Notes: generated from the letters alone by a model not told the origin. DNA of 64,000 nt from JBBRVW01 sp963784645 (GCA_963784645.1 CAWARY010000002.1:310001-374000); one strand, 5' to 3'. Shown: positions 24,533-34,007, numbered from the stretch's first letter. Program-made: numbers and translations.

Positions 24533-26743
24533 ATGACGGCGAGCGCCACGGGGACACCCCCGGCGGCGCGACCCCCGTCACCCGGACGCCGCCCCCGCCA
24601 GGATGCCCGCCCCCGGCCGGCAGCGCGGGCGGCCCTCGCCGCCGCGGCGGCCCTGATGGTGCTGCTGCCCCTCGCCGTCGTCGGCACCGTCCCGGCGACC
24701 GCGGCCGGCGGGGTACAGGTCGAAGTCCTCGGCCAGTCGCCGGCCATCGGCACCACCAGGTCGACGCTGCAGGTGACCGGGACCGTGTCCAACTCCGGTA
24801 GTCAGGTGCTGCGCGACATCGCGGTGCGGCTGCGGCTGTCCGACACCCGGCTCGGCAGCCGCTCCGAGCTCGCCGCGGTCATGGCCGGTCAGGTCGCCAG
24901 CCGCGACGGGCAGGTGGTGGCCGAGGTGACCCTGCCCGACCTCGGGCCCGGCAGCAGCGCGCCGTTCGACCTCGTCAAGGCCCTCGACCAGGTGCCGGCA
25001 CTGGACGGGTTCGGGGTCTACGCCCTCGGCGTCGAGGTCGTCGGTGCCCGCGGCAAGGGCACGAAGGAGCCCGGACGGGTCGCCCTCGTCCGGTCGCTGC
25101 TGCCCTGGTCGCCACCCACCGTCGGGCTGAGCCCGACGGGCTTCAGCTGGCTGTGGCCGCTCGTCGGCGCACCGGTGCGGCTGGCCAACGGCGTGTTCGC
25201 CGACGACTCGCTGGCCGCCAGCCTCGCGCCGGGCGGCCGGCTGGACCGGCTGCTGCAGGCCGGAACCCGGCTCGACCAGGGCGCGGCCGTCACCTGGGCG
25301 ATCGACCCCGATCTCGTCGAGACCGTCCAGGACATGGCCGACGGCTACCGCGTCGTCGCCGACGGCGGCCGGTCGACCGTCCCCGGCGGCGGCTCCGGGC
25401 TGGCCCGGTCCTGGCTCGAGGCGCTGCAGGCAGCCACCGCCGGCGCCCAGGTGCTGCCGCTGCCGTACGCCGACCCCGACGTCGTCGCGATCGTCCGGCA
25501 CGGCGCGCCGGCGGAGGTCGCGCGGGCCCGCACCGTCGGCGCCGACACGCTGACCCGGCTGCTGCCGGCCGCGAGCCTCGTCCCCGACGTGGCCTGGCCG
25601 GTGGCCGGCTACGCCGACCGGGACACGCTCGGGGCGCTGGCCAGGTCCGGCGCCACCGGCGTCGTCCTCGACGGGCGCGCCCTGCCCACCACCATCGACC
25701 TCAGCTACACCCCGTCCGGACGGGCCCGCCTGTCCTCGGCGGCCGGTCCGGTGGCCGGGCTGCTGGCCGACCCCGGCCTCGCCACCGAGCTCGCGGCCGC
25801 GCCGGCCGAGGGCAGCGGGGTGCTCGCCGGCGAGCGGCTGGTGGCCGAGACCGCCATGATCGCTGCCGAGCTGCCGAGCACCGGGACGGCCCGCACCATC
25901 GTCGCGATGCCGCCGCGGCGCTGGAGCCCGTCGCAGTCCTTCCTCGACCAGCTCGTGACCGTCGCCGAGGCGCCCTGGGCTGCGCCGGTGACCCTCCCCG
26001 AGCTGGCCGCCGACACCCCGCCGGAGGTCGACCGCGAGCGACTGCGGTACCCGCGCGCCGAGCGGCGCGGCGAGCTGCCGGAGAGCTGGCTGCGGGCGCT
26101 GGACACCTACCGGTCCAACGTGTCCCTGTTCGCCGGCATCCTCACCGACAAGACCCGGCTGGTCCCGCGGCTGCAGTCCTCCCACCTGCGGCTCCAGTCG
26201 TCGTACTGGCGTGGCCGGGACGGCGCCCGGGTGAACCGCAACGCCCGCGAGCGCGACTACCTCACCGACCTCCGCGGCCGGGTCCGCGTGCAGCCGGGCG
26301 ACTTCACGTTCGGGAGCAAGTCCGGGAAGATCCCGGTCACCCTCATCAACGAGCTGCGGCAGCCGGTCGACGTGGTGCTCCGGCTCGAGCCGCAGACCCC
26401 CCGGCTGCGCCTCGAGAGGGTCGAGGTCCCCCCGCTCGGCCCGAACCAGAAGGTCCAGGTCGAGGTGCCGGCCAGCGCCGTGGCCGGCGGGCTCGTCGTG
26501 GTGGAGGCCAGCCTGCGCACCCCGGGGGGAGCGCTCTACGCCCAGCCGGTGGCGCTGCGGGTGCGCGTCACCGAGATCGGCACCGTGGCCCTCGTCATCA
26601 CCATCGGCGCGGCGGTCGTGCTCTTCCTGGCCGCCGGGGTGCGGGTCCTGCGGCGGGTCCGACGCCGCGACCCCGACGCGGCCGACGACCCCGACGACCC
26701 CGACCCGGAGTCCGCCGAGGAGCCTGCGGACGTGACGGCATGA
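24533..26743 (+). CDS. DUF6049 secreted, membrane-anchored protein
   Basis: This 736-residue protein matches the DUF6049 family found upstream of murJ in actinobacteria. It has a signal peptide or anchor at about 30-59 (Ala/Leu-rich, ending ATAAGG), a large extracytoplasmic region and a C-terminal membrane helix (about 680-705, VALVITIGAAVVLFLAAGV). A basic then acidic cytoplasmic tail follows, rich in DPDD repeats. The extracellular part begins with an Ig-like strand set (LQVTGTVSNSGSQVLRDIAV). Function is unknown; the operon implies a role in lipid II export or wall assembly. Confidence 0.83.
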   Translation: MTASATGTPPAARPPSPGRRPRQDARPRPAARAALAAAAALMVLLPLAVVGTVPATAAGGVQVEVLGQSPAIGTTRSTLQVTGTVSNSGSQVLRDIAVRLRLSDTRLGSRSELAAVMAGQVASRDGQVVAEVTLPDLGPGSSAPFDLVKALDQVPALDGFGVYALGVEVVGARGKGTKEPGRVALVRSLLPWSPPTVGLSPTGFSWLWPLVGAPVRLANGVFADDSLAASLAPGGRLDRLLQAGTRLDQGAAVTWAIDPDLVETVQDMADGYRVVADGGRSTVPGGGSGLARSWLEALQAATAGAQVLPLPYADPDVVAIVRHGAPAEVARARTVGADTLTRLLPAASLVPDVAWPVAGYADRDTLGALARSGATGVVLDGRALPTTIDLSYTPSGRARLSSAAGPVAGLLADPGLATELAAAPAEGSGVLAGERLVAETAMIAAELPSTGTARTIVAMPPRRWSPSQSFLDQLVTVAEAPWAAPVTLPELAADTPPEVDRERLRYPRAERRGELPESWLRALDTYRSNVSLFAGILTDKTRLVPRLQSSHLRLQSSYWRGRDGARVNRNARERDYLTDLRGRVRVQPGDFTFGSKSGKIPVTLINELRQPVDVVLRLEPQTPRLRLERVEVPPLGPNQKVQVEVPASAVAGGLVVVEASLRTPGGALYAQPVALRVRVTEIGTVALVITIGAAVVLFLAAGVRVLRRVRRRDPDAADDPDDPDPESAEEPADVTA

Positions 26744-26758
26744 GCTGGTGACGGCCCG

Positions 26759-28456
26759 ATGACCACCCCGTCCGGACAGCCGGCCGACGCGTCCCCGGAC
26801 CCGATCGAGCAGGCCGACCCGGCGCCGGCGGGATCGCTGCTGCGCGCCTCGTCGGTGATGGCCGCCGGGACGGTCGCGTCCCGCGCGCTGGGCTTCGTGC
26901 GGGCGGCCGTCCTGGCTGCCGCCATCGGCACCGCCCTGACCGGCGACACGTTCCAGGTCGCCAACACGGTGCCCAACATCATCTACATCCTGCTGGCCGG
27001 CGGCGTCCTCAACGCCGTGTTCGTGCCGCAGCTGGTCCGCGCGATGCGCGGCGGCGAGGAGCAGGCCCAGGAGTACACGGACCGGCTGCTGACCCTGGCC
27101 GTCCTGGTGCTCGCCGGCATCACCCTGGTCGCGACGCTCGCGGCGCCACTGGTGGTGGGTCTCTACACCGTGATGGCCGAGCCGGCCGCGGCGGACGCGC
27201 ACGTGACCGCGCTGCTCGCCTACTGGTGCCTGCCGCAGATCTTCTTCTACGGCGTCTACACCATGCTCAGCCAGGTCCTCAACGCCCGCGGCAGCTTCGG
27301 CCCCATGATGTGGGCGCCGGTGCTCAACAACATCATCGCGATCGTCAGCGGGCTGGTCTTCATCGCGGCGTTCGAGATCGACGTCGACGACCCGACGTCG
27401 CTCGGTACCGGGGCGGTCACGCTGCTGGCGGGCGGAGCGACCCTGGGCGTCGCCGCGCAGGCCTTGGTCCTGCTGCCGGTGCTGCGACGCAGCGGGTTCC
27501 GGTTCCGCCCCCGGCTCGACCCCCGGGGAGTGGGCCTGCGGCGGGCCGGCGATCTGGCCCGCTGGACCCTGCTGTTCGTGCTGGTCAACCAGGTCGCCTA
27601 CGCGGTGATCGTGAACCTCGGCGTGGCCACCAGCACGTCAGCGAAGGCGGCCGGGCTGACGACCGGCGTCGGCCTGCTCGCCTACTCCAACGCCTACCTC
27701 ATCTTCGTCCTGCCGCACTCGATCATCACGGTGTCGGTCATGACCGGCGTCCTGCCCCGCATGAGCCGGGAGGCGTCGGCCCGCGACCTCGCCGCCGTCC
27801 GCGCCTCGCTGTCGGAGGCGTGGCGGCTGACCGGCGTCGGCACCGTGGTCGCGGCCGCAGGACTCGTGGCACTGGGTCCTCAGCTGACGGGGATCCTCTT
27901 CGACAACCCCCAGGTCACCACCGCCGGCGCCCGCTACATCGGGGTGGTCGCGGCAGCGTTCGCCCTGGGCCTGCCCGCCTTCTCCGCGCAGTACGTCGCC
28001 CTGCGGGGCTTCTACGCCTTCGAGGACACCAGGACGCCGTTCCTCCTCCAGGTCGCCATCGCCGCCACGAACGTGGCGCTGGCGCTCGCGGCCTACGCCG
28101 TCCTCGACGTGCGGTGGCGGATGGCCGGCGTCGCCCTGGCGTACTCGCTCACCTACGTCGGCGGGCTGGCGCTGTCGACGTCGCTGCTGCGGCGCCGCAC
28201 CGGCGGACTCGACGGCCAGGCGGTGCTGCGGCACTACGTCCGGCTGGTGGTCGCCGCGGTGCCGGCCGCGGCGCTCGGCTGGGTGGCCTCGTGGGTGGTC
28301 GGACGGCTCGTGGGCGACGGCCTCCTCGGATCCCTGGCCGCGCTGGCGGCGGGCGGGCTGGTGCTGCTGGTCTGCTACGTCCTGCTGGCCCGGGCGATGC
28401 GGGTCCGCGAGCTCACCGAGCTCCTCGGCCGGGTCCGCGGCCGAGCGGCGACCTGA
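26759..28456 (+). CDS. murJ: Lipid II flippase MurJ (MviN)
   Basis: This 565-residue MOP-superfamily flippase moves lipid II to the outer membrane face. It has about 14 membrane segments. The N-terminal MAAGTVASRALGFVRAAVLAAAIG is diagnostic, as are NIIYILLAGGVLNAVFVPQLVRA and NARGSFGPMMWAPVLNNI. In mycobacteria MurJ carries a fused pseudokinase and extracellular domain. Here those parts are encoded by a separate gene at 29142, two genes downstream. ATG lies 15 bases after the DUF6049 stop. Confidence 0.95.
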   Translation: MTTPSGQPADASPDPIEQADPAPAGSLLRASSVMAAGTVASRALGFVRAAVLAAAIGTALTGDTFQVANTVPNIIYILLAGGVLNAVFVPQLVRAMRGGEEQAQEYTDRLLTLAVLVLAGITLVATLAAPLVVGLYTVMAEPAAADAHVTALLAYWCLPQIFFYGVYTMLSQVLNARGSFGPMMWAPVLNNIIAIVSGLVFIAAFEIDVDDPTSLGTGAVTLLAGGATLGVAAQALVLLPVLRRSGFRFRPRLDPRGVGLRRAGDLARWTLLFVLVNQVAYAVIVNLGVATSTSAKAAGLTTGVGLLAYSNAYLIFVLPHSIITVSVMTGVLPRMSREASARDLAAVRASLSEAWRLTGVGTVVAAAGLVALGPQLTGILFDNPQVTTAGARYIGVVAAAFALGLPAFSAQYVALRGFYAFEDTRTPFLLQVAIAATNVALALAAYAVLDVRWRMAGVALAYSLTYVGGLALSTSLLRRRTGGLDGQAVLRHYVRLVVAAVPAAALGWVASWVVGRLVGDGLLGSLAALAAGGLVLLVCYVLLARAMRVRELTELLGRVRGRAAT

Positions 28457-28529
28457 CGCACCGCCGACACCGGCCCACGACCTGGGCAGCTGACGCGCCG
28501 GCCTCAAGCCCGGCGCCGGACCGGCCGAT

Positions 28530-28982
28530 GTGCTCACCATGCAGGCTGCCGTGCGACGCGTCCTCCGCGCCGTCCCGCCCGTCCCGACGTCCGAGCGCGA
28601 CCGGGGCGACATCGTCCTGGGCTGGCTCACCCGCCTGACGGTGGTGTTCGCCGTCGTCGGCCTGGCACTGTTCGAGGCCCTCTCGATCGGCACCACCACG
28701 GCCAGCGTCGCCGACCAGGGTTCCTACGCCGCCCAGGAGGCGTCCGCCACCTGGGACCAGACGAAGAACGCGCAGTCGGCCTACGAGGCCGCCGTCACCG
28801 CCGCCGCCGACCAGAACGCCGAGAACGTGGTCTCGACCAAGGGCTTCCTCATCGACCCCGACGGGACCGTCCACCTGGTCATCAGCCGCGACGCCAAGAC
28901 CCTGCTGCTCTACCGGTGGCACCGCACGGCCGGCTGGGCGCACATCAGCCGCACGGCCCAGGGCCGCAGCGTCGAGAGCTGA
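28530..28982 (+). CDS. Small single-pass membrane protein, unknown function
   Basis: A 150-residue protein I do not recognise. An N-terminal basic segment is followed by one hydrophobic helix (about 30-52, LTVVFAVVGLALFEALSIG). An extracytoplasmic Ala/Thr-rich helical region and a small C-terminal beta-like domain (VHLVISRDAKTLLLYRW) follow. GTG at 28530 or ATG at 28539 could start it; no ribosome site decides. It lies between murJ and the pseudokinase gene, all on one strand, so an envelope role is likely by context. It resembles TadE-like pilin-adjacent proteins only in layout. Confidence 0.6.
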   Translation: MLTMQAAVRRVLRAVPPVPTSERDRGDIVLGWLTRLTVVFAVVGLALFEALSIGTTTASVADQGSYAAQEASATWDQTKNAQSAYEAAVTAAADQNAENVVSTKGFLIDPDGTVHLVISRDAKTLLLYRWHRTAGWAHISRTAQGRSVES

Positions 28983-29141
28983 CGCCGACGGGCGAGGCCG
29001 GCCGGCAGGGCTGCCGGACCCACCGCCGGCGGCAGGACTGACAGCCACGTTCCCGGGGTAGTCGGACCTACGATGGTCCGACCCGCTCGCGCGGGCCCGG
29101 GCCACCTGTCCCTGCCGAACGTCAGTCCCGACGGGAGTGCT

Positions 29142-30626
29142 GTGTCGCCGAACGCCGTCGAGCCGGGCACCAGGCTCGTCGACCGCTACCGCCTCGACAA
29201 GCACCTCGGCGAGGCGGGCGGCACGGCGTACTGGCGCGCGCACGACGAGCTGCTGGACCGCTCGGTCGGCGTCTGCCTGCTCAGCGCCGACGACAGCCAG
29301 GCCGAGCGGGTCCTCGGCGCCGCCCGCCGCGCGGCCGCCGTCACCGACCCCCGGTTCCTGCGGGTGCTCGACGCCAGCGAGGTCGAGGGACCCCTCGGCA
29401 GCGTCGTGTACGTCGTCAACGAGTGGGTCCGCGCCACCAACCTCACCGACCTGCTGGCCGACGGCCCGCTCCCGAACGCCGAGGCACGCGACCTGGTCCG
29501 TGAGATCGCCGACGCTCTCGACTCCGCGCACCGCGACGGGCTCGCGCACCTCTGCCTGCAACCCGAGCACGTCCTGCGCACCAGCCACGGCCAGGTCAAG
29601 ATCGTCGGGCTGGCCGTCGAGGCTGCCGTCCGCGGCATCGAGGCCACCGACGAGACCGACGCCGCCCACCGTGACACGCAGGGCGTCGCCGCGGTGGGCT
29701 ACGCCGCCCTCACCGCGCGGTGGCCCGGTCCGGAGTCGACCGGGCTCGCCGCCGCCCCGCACGACGGCGACGCCCTCTGCAGCCCGCGGCAGGTGCGCGC
29801 CGGCATCCCGCACGACATCGACCAGCTGGTCAGCCGCGCCCTCGACGTCCCCGGGACGGCCGGCCCGGCGGTCCGCACCCCCGCGGCGCTGGCGGCCGCC
29901 CTCGGCGACGCGCACGTCACGACCCGGGTCCCGGCGGTCCGACCGCCGGCAGGCAGCAGCGACTCGTTCCCGCCCGGCCGGCTGGCGCCGTACGACGACC
30001 AGGGCCGCCGCCGTCCCGGCCGCACCACCGTGCTCGCGTGGGGCGCGGTGGCCCTCGTGCTGTGCGTCGGTCTGGCCCTCGCGCTCGGCCAGGTGATCAC
30101 CGGGCTGGGCGGCGAGGACAGCGCCGACGCCACGACCCCGGACAGCACCAGCTCGCCGTCCGGCCCGGCGGCCGCGACGGGTGACCCGGTGACGGTCCAG
30201 GCAGTGTCGACGCTGGACCCGCCCCCGGACGGCAACGGCGACGAGAACGGCTACGCCGCGCAGCGGGCCGTCGACGGCAAGACCTCCACCGCGTGGACGA
30301 CCAAGTCCTACAACGAGCAGTTCGGGCCGGGCGGCCTCAAGGACGGCGTCGGTCTCGTCCTCGACCTCGGCGAGCCCACTCCCCTCGGCTCGGTCACCGT
30401 GCGGACCGTCGGTGCCACCGACCTCGAGATCCGGACCGCGGACCGGGAGGGCGCCGCCCTCGACGACTACGACCTGATGGCGACGGCGTCCGACGTCGAC
30501 CGGCGTGCGGTGCTCCGCCCGCAGGACGACGTGACCGCCCGCTACGTGCTCGTCTGGCTCACGTCGCTGCCCGCCGACGGCAAGGGCTACCGCGGCCAGG
30601 TCCAGGAAGTCACCATCACCCGCTGA
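29142..30626 (+). CDS. MurJ-associated pseudokinase with extracellular discoidin-like domain
   Basis: This 494-residue protein has a kinase-like N-terminal domain (about 10-250) without catalytic residues. The glycine loop is LGEAGGTAYWRAH, the ATP Lys position reads VGVCLL, HRD is replaced by HLCLQPEH and DFG by IVGL. A membrane helix follows (about 307-328), then a C-terminal domain like F5/8-type galactose-binding folds (NGYAAQRAVDGKTSTAW...ARYVLVWLTSLP). In mycobacteria this architecture is fused to MurJ; the phosphorylated pseudokinase recruits FhaA and controls wall synthesis. GTG at 29142 follows GGGAG. This is a split form of the same module. Confidence 0.85.
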   Translation: MSPNAVEPGTRLVDRYRLDKHLGEAGGTAYWRAHDELLDRSVGVCLLSADDSQAERVLGAARRAAAVTDPRFLRVLDASEVEGPLGSVVYVVNEWVRATNLTDLLADGPLPNAEARDLVREIADALDSAHRDGLAHLCLQPEHVLRTSHGQVKIVGLAVEAAVRGIEATDETDAAHRDTQGVAAVGYAALTARWPGPESTGLAAAPHDGDALCSPRQVRAGIPHDIDQLVSRALDVPGTAGPAVRTPAALAAALGDAHVTTRVPAVRPPAGSSDSFPPGRLAPYDDQGRRRPGRTTVLAWGAVALVLCVGLALALGQVITGLGGEDSADATTPDSTSSPSGPAAATGDPVTVQAVSTLDPPPDGNGDENGYAAQRAVDGKTSTAWTTKSYNEQFGPGGLKDGVGLVLDLGEPTPLGSVTVRTVGATDLEIRTADREGAALDDYDLMATASDVDRRAVLRPQDDVTARYVLVWLTSLPADGKGYRGQVQEVTITR

Positions 30627-30708
30627 CCCGGCTCCGCGGCGCGCTTCATCCGGCGGGCGGACCTGTCGACCTACGCTGGGTGGGCCCGGCACCGGGCCGG
30701 GCGGCGAG

Positions 30709-31386
30709 GTGGGTCGAGTGCACGACGGCAGCGACGGCGGGCGCAGCGACGCCGAGCTCCTGCAGGCGCACGCCGAGGGGGACCCGGACGCGTTCGGCGA
30801 GCTGGTCGGCCGGCACCGGGACCGGCTGTGGGCCGTCGCGCTGCGCACCCTGGGCCACCACGAGGAGGCCGCCGACGCCCTCCAGGACGCCCTGCTCTCC
30901 GCGTTCCGGGCCGGCCGGGGGACCTCGGCCTGGCGTGGCGACTCCGCGGTCACGACCTGGCTGCACCGCATCGTGGTCAACGCCTGCCTGGACCGGGTCC
31001 GGCGGCGGGCCGCCCGGCCGGCCGATCCGCTGCCCGAGCACGACAGCCTCCAGGTCGCCGACCGGCGGGACGAGGTGGCCGCCCGCACCACGGCCCTCGA
31101 CGTCACTGCTGCGCTGGCCACCCTGCCGGTCGAGCAGCGCGGTGCCCTGGTCCTCGTCGACATGTACGGCTGGTCGGTCGAGGACGCCGCGCAGGCGCTG
31201 GACTGCCCGGTCGGGACCGTCAAGAGCCGCTGCGCCCGCGGTCGGGCGAAGCTGCTGCCGCTGCTGACGCAACGGAACCGCGAGACCGGCCCCGACGTCC
31301 CACCGAGGACGGCAGCGGGGAGCCCCGGCTCCCCGGCCGCACCACTGCCCGCAGCACCCGACACCCCGGACGGAGGTCAGCGATGA
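30709..31386 (+). CDS. sigM: ECF sigma factor SigM
   Basis: This 225-residue ECF sigma factor has region 2 (DPDAFGELVGRHRDRLWAVA, then HHEEAADALQDALLSAF) and region 4 (LATLPVEQRGALVLVDMYG, SVEDAAQALDCPVGTVKSR). The location just upstream of trxBA, with an anti-sigma gene overlapping by 4 bases, matches SigM of mycobacteria and relatives. A C-terminal Pro-rich tail of about 40 residues is present. GTG at 30709 follows GCGAGG; GTG at 30718 is possible. It probably controls a stress regulon under its partner. Confidence 0.9.
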   Translation: MGRVHDGSDGGRSDAELLQAHAEGDPDAFGELVGRHRDRLWAVALRTLGHHEEAADALQDALLSAFRAGRGTSAWRGDSAVTTWLHRIVVNACLDRVRRRAARPADPLPEHDSLQVADRRDEVAARTTALDVTAALATLPVEQRGALVLVDMYGWSVEDAAQALDCPVGTVKSRCARGRAKLLPLLTQRNRETGPDVPPRTAAGSPGSPAAPLPAAPDTPDGGQR

Positions 31387-32303
31387 GCGAGCAGCCCGAC
31401 TCGCGGCACCTGGACGCCGATGCGCTGGCCGACCTCCAGGAAGGGCTGCTCGACGGCGACGGCGAGGCCACCGCCAGGCGGCACCTGGAGGCCTGCGCGG
31501 ACTGCCGTGCCGACCTCGCCTCGCTCACCGACCTCCCCGCGCTGCTCGCCGCCGCCGGCGACGTGGGGCCGATGCCCGAGCTGGTGGCTGCCCGCCTGGA
31601 CCGCGCGCTGGCGGCCGAGGCGGTCCGCCCCGACGTACCGACGGCGACCCGGACCATCACGCCGGAGCTGTCCGCGGCACGCGGCCCGGTGCGCGGGATG
31701 CGCCTGCTGCAGGCGGCCGCGGCCGTCGTCCTCGTCCTGGGCGCCGGGGCGATCGGGATCTCGGCACTCCCGCACGGGGGCGGCGGGAACAGCACCAGTG
31801 CCGGCAGCAGCGGTGCCGCGGACTCTGCCGGCGGGAGCGCAGCGGCCGAGTCAGCCAGCGCACCGGTCACCGCGAGCGGCCGCAACTGGACCACGGGCAC
31901 GCTCACGGCGGCGGCACCGTTGCTCGCGGCGGGCACCTACGGACCCGCGTTCACGCAGCTCGACCGGAAGGCGGCGGCCCGCGACGACGCCGGTGGCGCG
32001 ACCCCGTCGCCGTCCGTCGGGACGCTGAGCGGCGCGCCGAGCATCCCGCCAGAAGCGGCCGCGGCGGGGCCGGCCTCCCGGCTGGCCGACCCGGCGGCCC
32101 TGCAGGCGTGCGTCGTCACCCTCGCCGACGGGGGACCCGTGGTGCAGCCGCTCGCGGTCGACCTCGCGACCTACGAGGGCAAGCCGGCGGCCGTCCTCGT
32201 GTTCCCGGCGGCGGACGACCGGGCAGCCCTGGACGTGTACGTCGTGGCCCCGGACTGCCCCACCGGGCTGTTCCTCGACTTCCTCCGCGTGCCACGGTCC
32301 TGA
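31383..32303 (+). CDS. Anti-sigma factor (zinc-finger type, membrane-anchored)
   Basis: A 306-residue predicted anti-SigM protein. An N-terminal ZAS-type motif RRHLEACADCRADL (HxxxCxxC, about residues 31-44) should hold zinc and bind SigM. One membrane helix follows (about 108-128, LQAAAAVVLVLGAGAIGISAL). The extracytoplasmic part is Ala/Ser-rich with a C-terminal globular region (VVTLADGGPVVQPLAVDL, AVLVFPAADDRAALDVYVV) that may sense a signal. ATGA overlaps the sigM stop, as expected for a sigma/anti-sigma pair. Redox control through the Cys pair is possible. Confidence 0.85.
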   Translation: MSEQPDSRHLDADALADLQEGLLDGDGEATARRHLEACADCRADLASLTDLPALLAAAGDVGPMPELVAARLDRALAAEAVRPDVPTATRTITPELSAARGPVRGMRLLQAAAAVVLVLGAGAIGISALPHGGGGNSTSAGSSGAADSAGGSAAAESASAPVTASGRNWTTGTLTAAAPLLAAGTYGPAFTQLDRKAAARDDAGGATPSPSVGTLSGAPSIPPEAAAAGPASRLADPAALQACVVTLADGGPVVQPLAVDLATYEGKPAAVLVFPAADDRAALDVYVVAPDCPTGLFLDFLRVPRS

Positions 32304-32316
32304 GGCCGCCGGTCGG

Positions 32317-32342
32317 GGAATGCCCGCCCCCTAGGATCGGTT
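32317..32342 (+). promoter_or_regulatory. SigR/SigH-type promoter of trxBA
   Basis: GGAAT (32317-32321, within GGGGAAT) and GTT (32340-32342) are separated by exactly 18 bases. This is the thiol-stress ECF consensus GGAAT-N18-GTT. It sits 70 bases before the trxB start. Its sigma factor, SigR/SigH type, is not encoded in the window; SigM next door is another candidate. Confidence 0.65.
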
Positions 32343-32411
32343 GACGAGCATGACTGCCCGGCCGCCCAGGGACGGACCGGGCGGACCCGTCACGGAAGGC
32401 GCAGGACCGCA

Positions 32412-33392
32412 GTGGACGACGTACGCAACGTGATCATCATCGGCTCCGGGCCGGCCGGCTACACCGCCGCGATCTACGCCGCCCGGGCGAACCTGTCCCC
32501 CCTCGTCTTCGAGGGCTCGGTCACGGCCGGCGGCGCGCTCATGAACACGACCGACGTCGAGAACTACCCGGGCTTCCCCGAGGGCGTCATGGGTCCCGAT
32601 CTCATGGACCACCTGCGCAAGCAGGCCGAGCGCTTCGGCGCCGAGCTCGTCACCGACGACGTCACGGCCGTCGACCTCACCGGCGAGGTGAAGGTCGTGA
32701 CCGACGGCAGCGGCGGCGAGCACCGCGCCCGGGCGGTCGTCATCGCCACCGGCAGCGGCTACCGCGAGATCGGCCTGCCCAACGAGAAGCGGCTCTCCGG
32801 GCACGGCGTCTCCTGGTGCGCGACCTGCGACGGCTTCTTCTTCCGTGACCAGGACATCGTCGTGGTCGGCGGGGGCGACACCGCGATGGAGGAGGCCACC
32901 TTCCTCACCCGCTTCGCCCGCAGCGTGACGGTCGTGCACCGCCGCGACACCTTGCGCGCTTCCAAGATCATGCAGGAGCGCGCGTTCGCCAACGACAAGA
33001 TCCGGTTCCGGTGGAACAGCGAGGTCGTCGACGTCCACGGCGAGACCAAGGTCGACGGCGTGACCGTGCGCGACCTGACCACCGGCGAGGAGACCCGGCT
33101 CGACGTCACCGGCTTCTTCGTCGCGATCGGGCACGACCCGCGCAGCGAGCTCTTCCAGGGCCAGGTGCACCGCGACGAGGAGGGCTACCTGCTCGTCGAC
33201 GCCCCCTCGACGCGCACCAACCTGGTCGGTGTCTTCGCGTGCGGCGACGTGGTCGACCACAGCTACCGCCAGGCGATCACCGCGGCCGGCACGGGCTGCG
33301 CCGCCGCCCTGGACGCCGAGCGCTACCTCGCCGCCCTCGACGACGCCGGGAGCGGCGCGGCCCAGGTCGCAACCGCCGGCGTGACCGTCTGA
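32412..33392 (+). CDS. trxB: Thioredoxin-disulfide reductase
   Basis: This 326-residue flavoenzyme passes electrons from NADPH through FAD to thioredoxin. It has an FAD-binding IIIGSGPAGYTAAIYAARA start, the redox CATC motif (VSWCATCDGFFF, about 136-139), an NADPH site VVGGGDTAMEEATFL and a C-terminal FACGDVVDHSYRQAITAAGTG. Length matches the low-Mr class. GTG at 32412 is the start. A SigR-type promoter lies upstream, and trxA follows 95 bases later. Confidence 0.96.
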   Translation: MDDVRNVIIIGSGPAGYTAAIYAARANLSPLVFEGSVTAGGALMNTTDVENYPGFPEGVMGPDLMDHLRKQAERFGAELVTDDVTAVDLTGEVKVVTDGSGGEHRARAVVIATGSGYREIGLPNEKRLSGHGVSWCATCDGFFFRDQDIVVVGGGDTAMEEATFLTRFARSVTVVHRRDTLRASKIMQERAFANDKIRFRWNSEVVDVHGETKVDGVTVRDLTTGEETRLDVTGFFVAIGHDPRSELFQGQVHRDEEGYLLVDAPSTRTNLVGVFACGDVVDHSYRQAITAAGTGCAAALDAERYLAALDDAGSGAAQVATAGVTV

Positions 33393-33487
33393 GCACGCCC
33401 CCGACCTACCCGCATCGCCAGCACGATCTGCACGACCTGCCTCACCAGCACCACCGACACCGCCCGAGGACCACGAGAGGAGCTCCT

Positions 33488-33808
33488 GTGGGAGCCAAGA
33501 CCGTCACCGACGAGACCTTCATCGCCGAGGTGCTGCAGAACGACAAGCCCGTGCTCGTCGACTTCTGGGCCGAGTGGTGCGGGCCGTGCCGCCAGGTGTC
33601 CCCGATCCTCGAGGAGATCGCCGGCGAGCACGCCGACAAGATCGAGATCGTGAAGCTGAACGTCGACGAGAACCCGCGCACGGCCGCCGACTACGGCGTC
33701 GTGTCGATCCCGACCATGAACGTCTACCAGGGCGGGCAGGTCGTGAAGTCCATCGTCGGCGCCAAGCCGAAGGCCATGCTGCTCAAGGACCTCGCCGAGT
33801 TCATCTGA
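33488..33808 (+). CDS. trxA: Thioredoxin
   Basis: This 106-residue thioredoxin carries the active site WAEWCGPCRQ at about 28-37 and the cis-Pro loop VVSIPTMNVY. It reduces cytosolic disulfides using TrxB. GAGAGGAG lies about 6 bases before the GTG at 33488. It is the second gene of the trxBA unit and is followed by a hairpin. Confidence 0.96.
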   Translation: MGAKTVTDETFIAEVLQNDKPVLVDFWAEWCGPCRQVSPILEEIAGEHADKIEIVKLNVDENPRTAADYGVVSIPTMNVYQGGQVVKSIVGAKPKAMLLKDLAEFI

Positions 33809-33820
33809 GTGCCTCGGCCG

Positions 33821-33852
33821 CGGCGCCGCAGCCCCTCCGGGCGGCGGCGCCG
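33821..33852 (+). terminator. Hairpin after trxA
   Basis: The 9-bp arms CGGCGCCGC and GCGGCGCCG enclose a 14-base loop, 12 bases after the trxA stop. Confidence 0.55.
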
Positions 33853-34007
33853 TGCCGTGTCCGGAGCCGGTCGACGGCCGCCGCGGATGGCGCTGCCCGC
33901 GGCAGTCCTCGGGCCGGTCGGGCGAGACGGGGTGTCCGGACCGCGGGTACGCTTCCTGACCTCCGGCCGTTCCATCCGCCCGCCGAGCCCGTAGGAGCGC
34001 CCGCCTC

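Noticed and set aside
24578..27202. Long minus-strand frame opposite DUF6049 and murJ
   Set aside because: Shadow of strongly supported plus-strand genes; no domain is recognisable.
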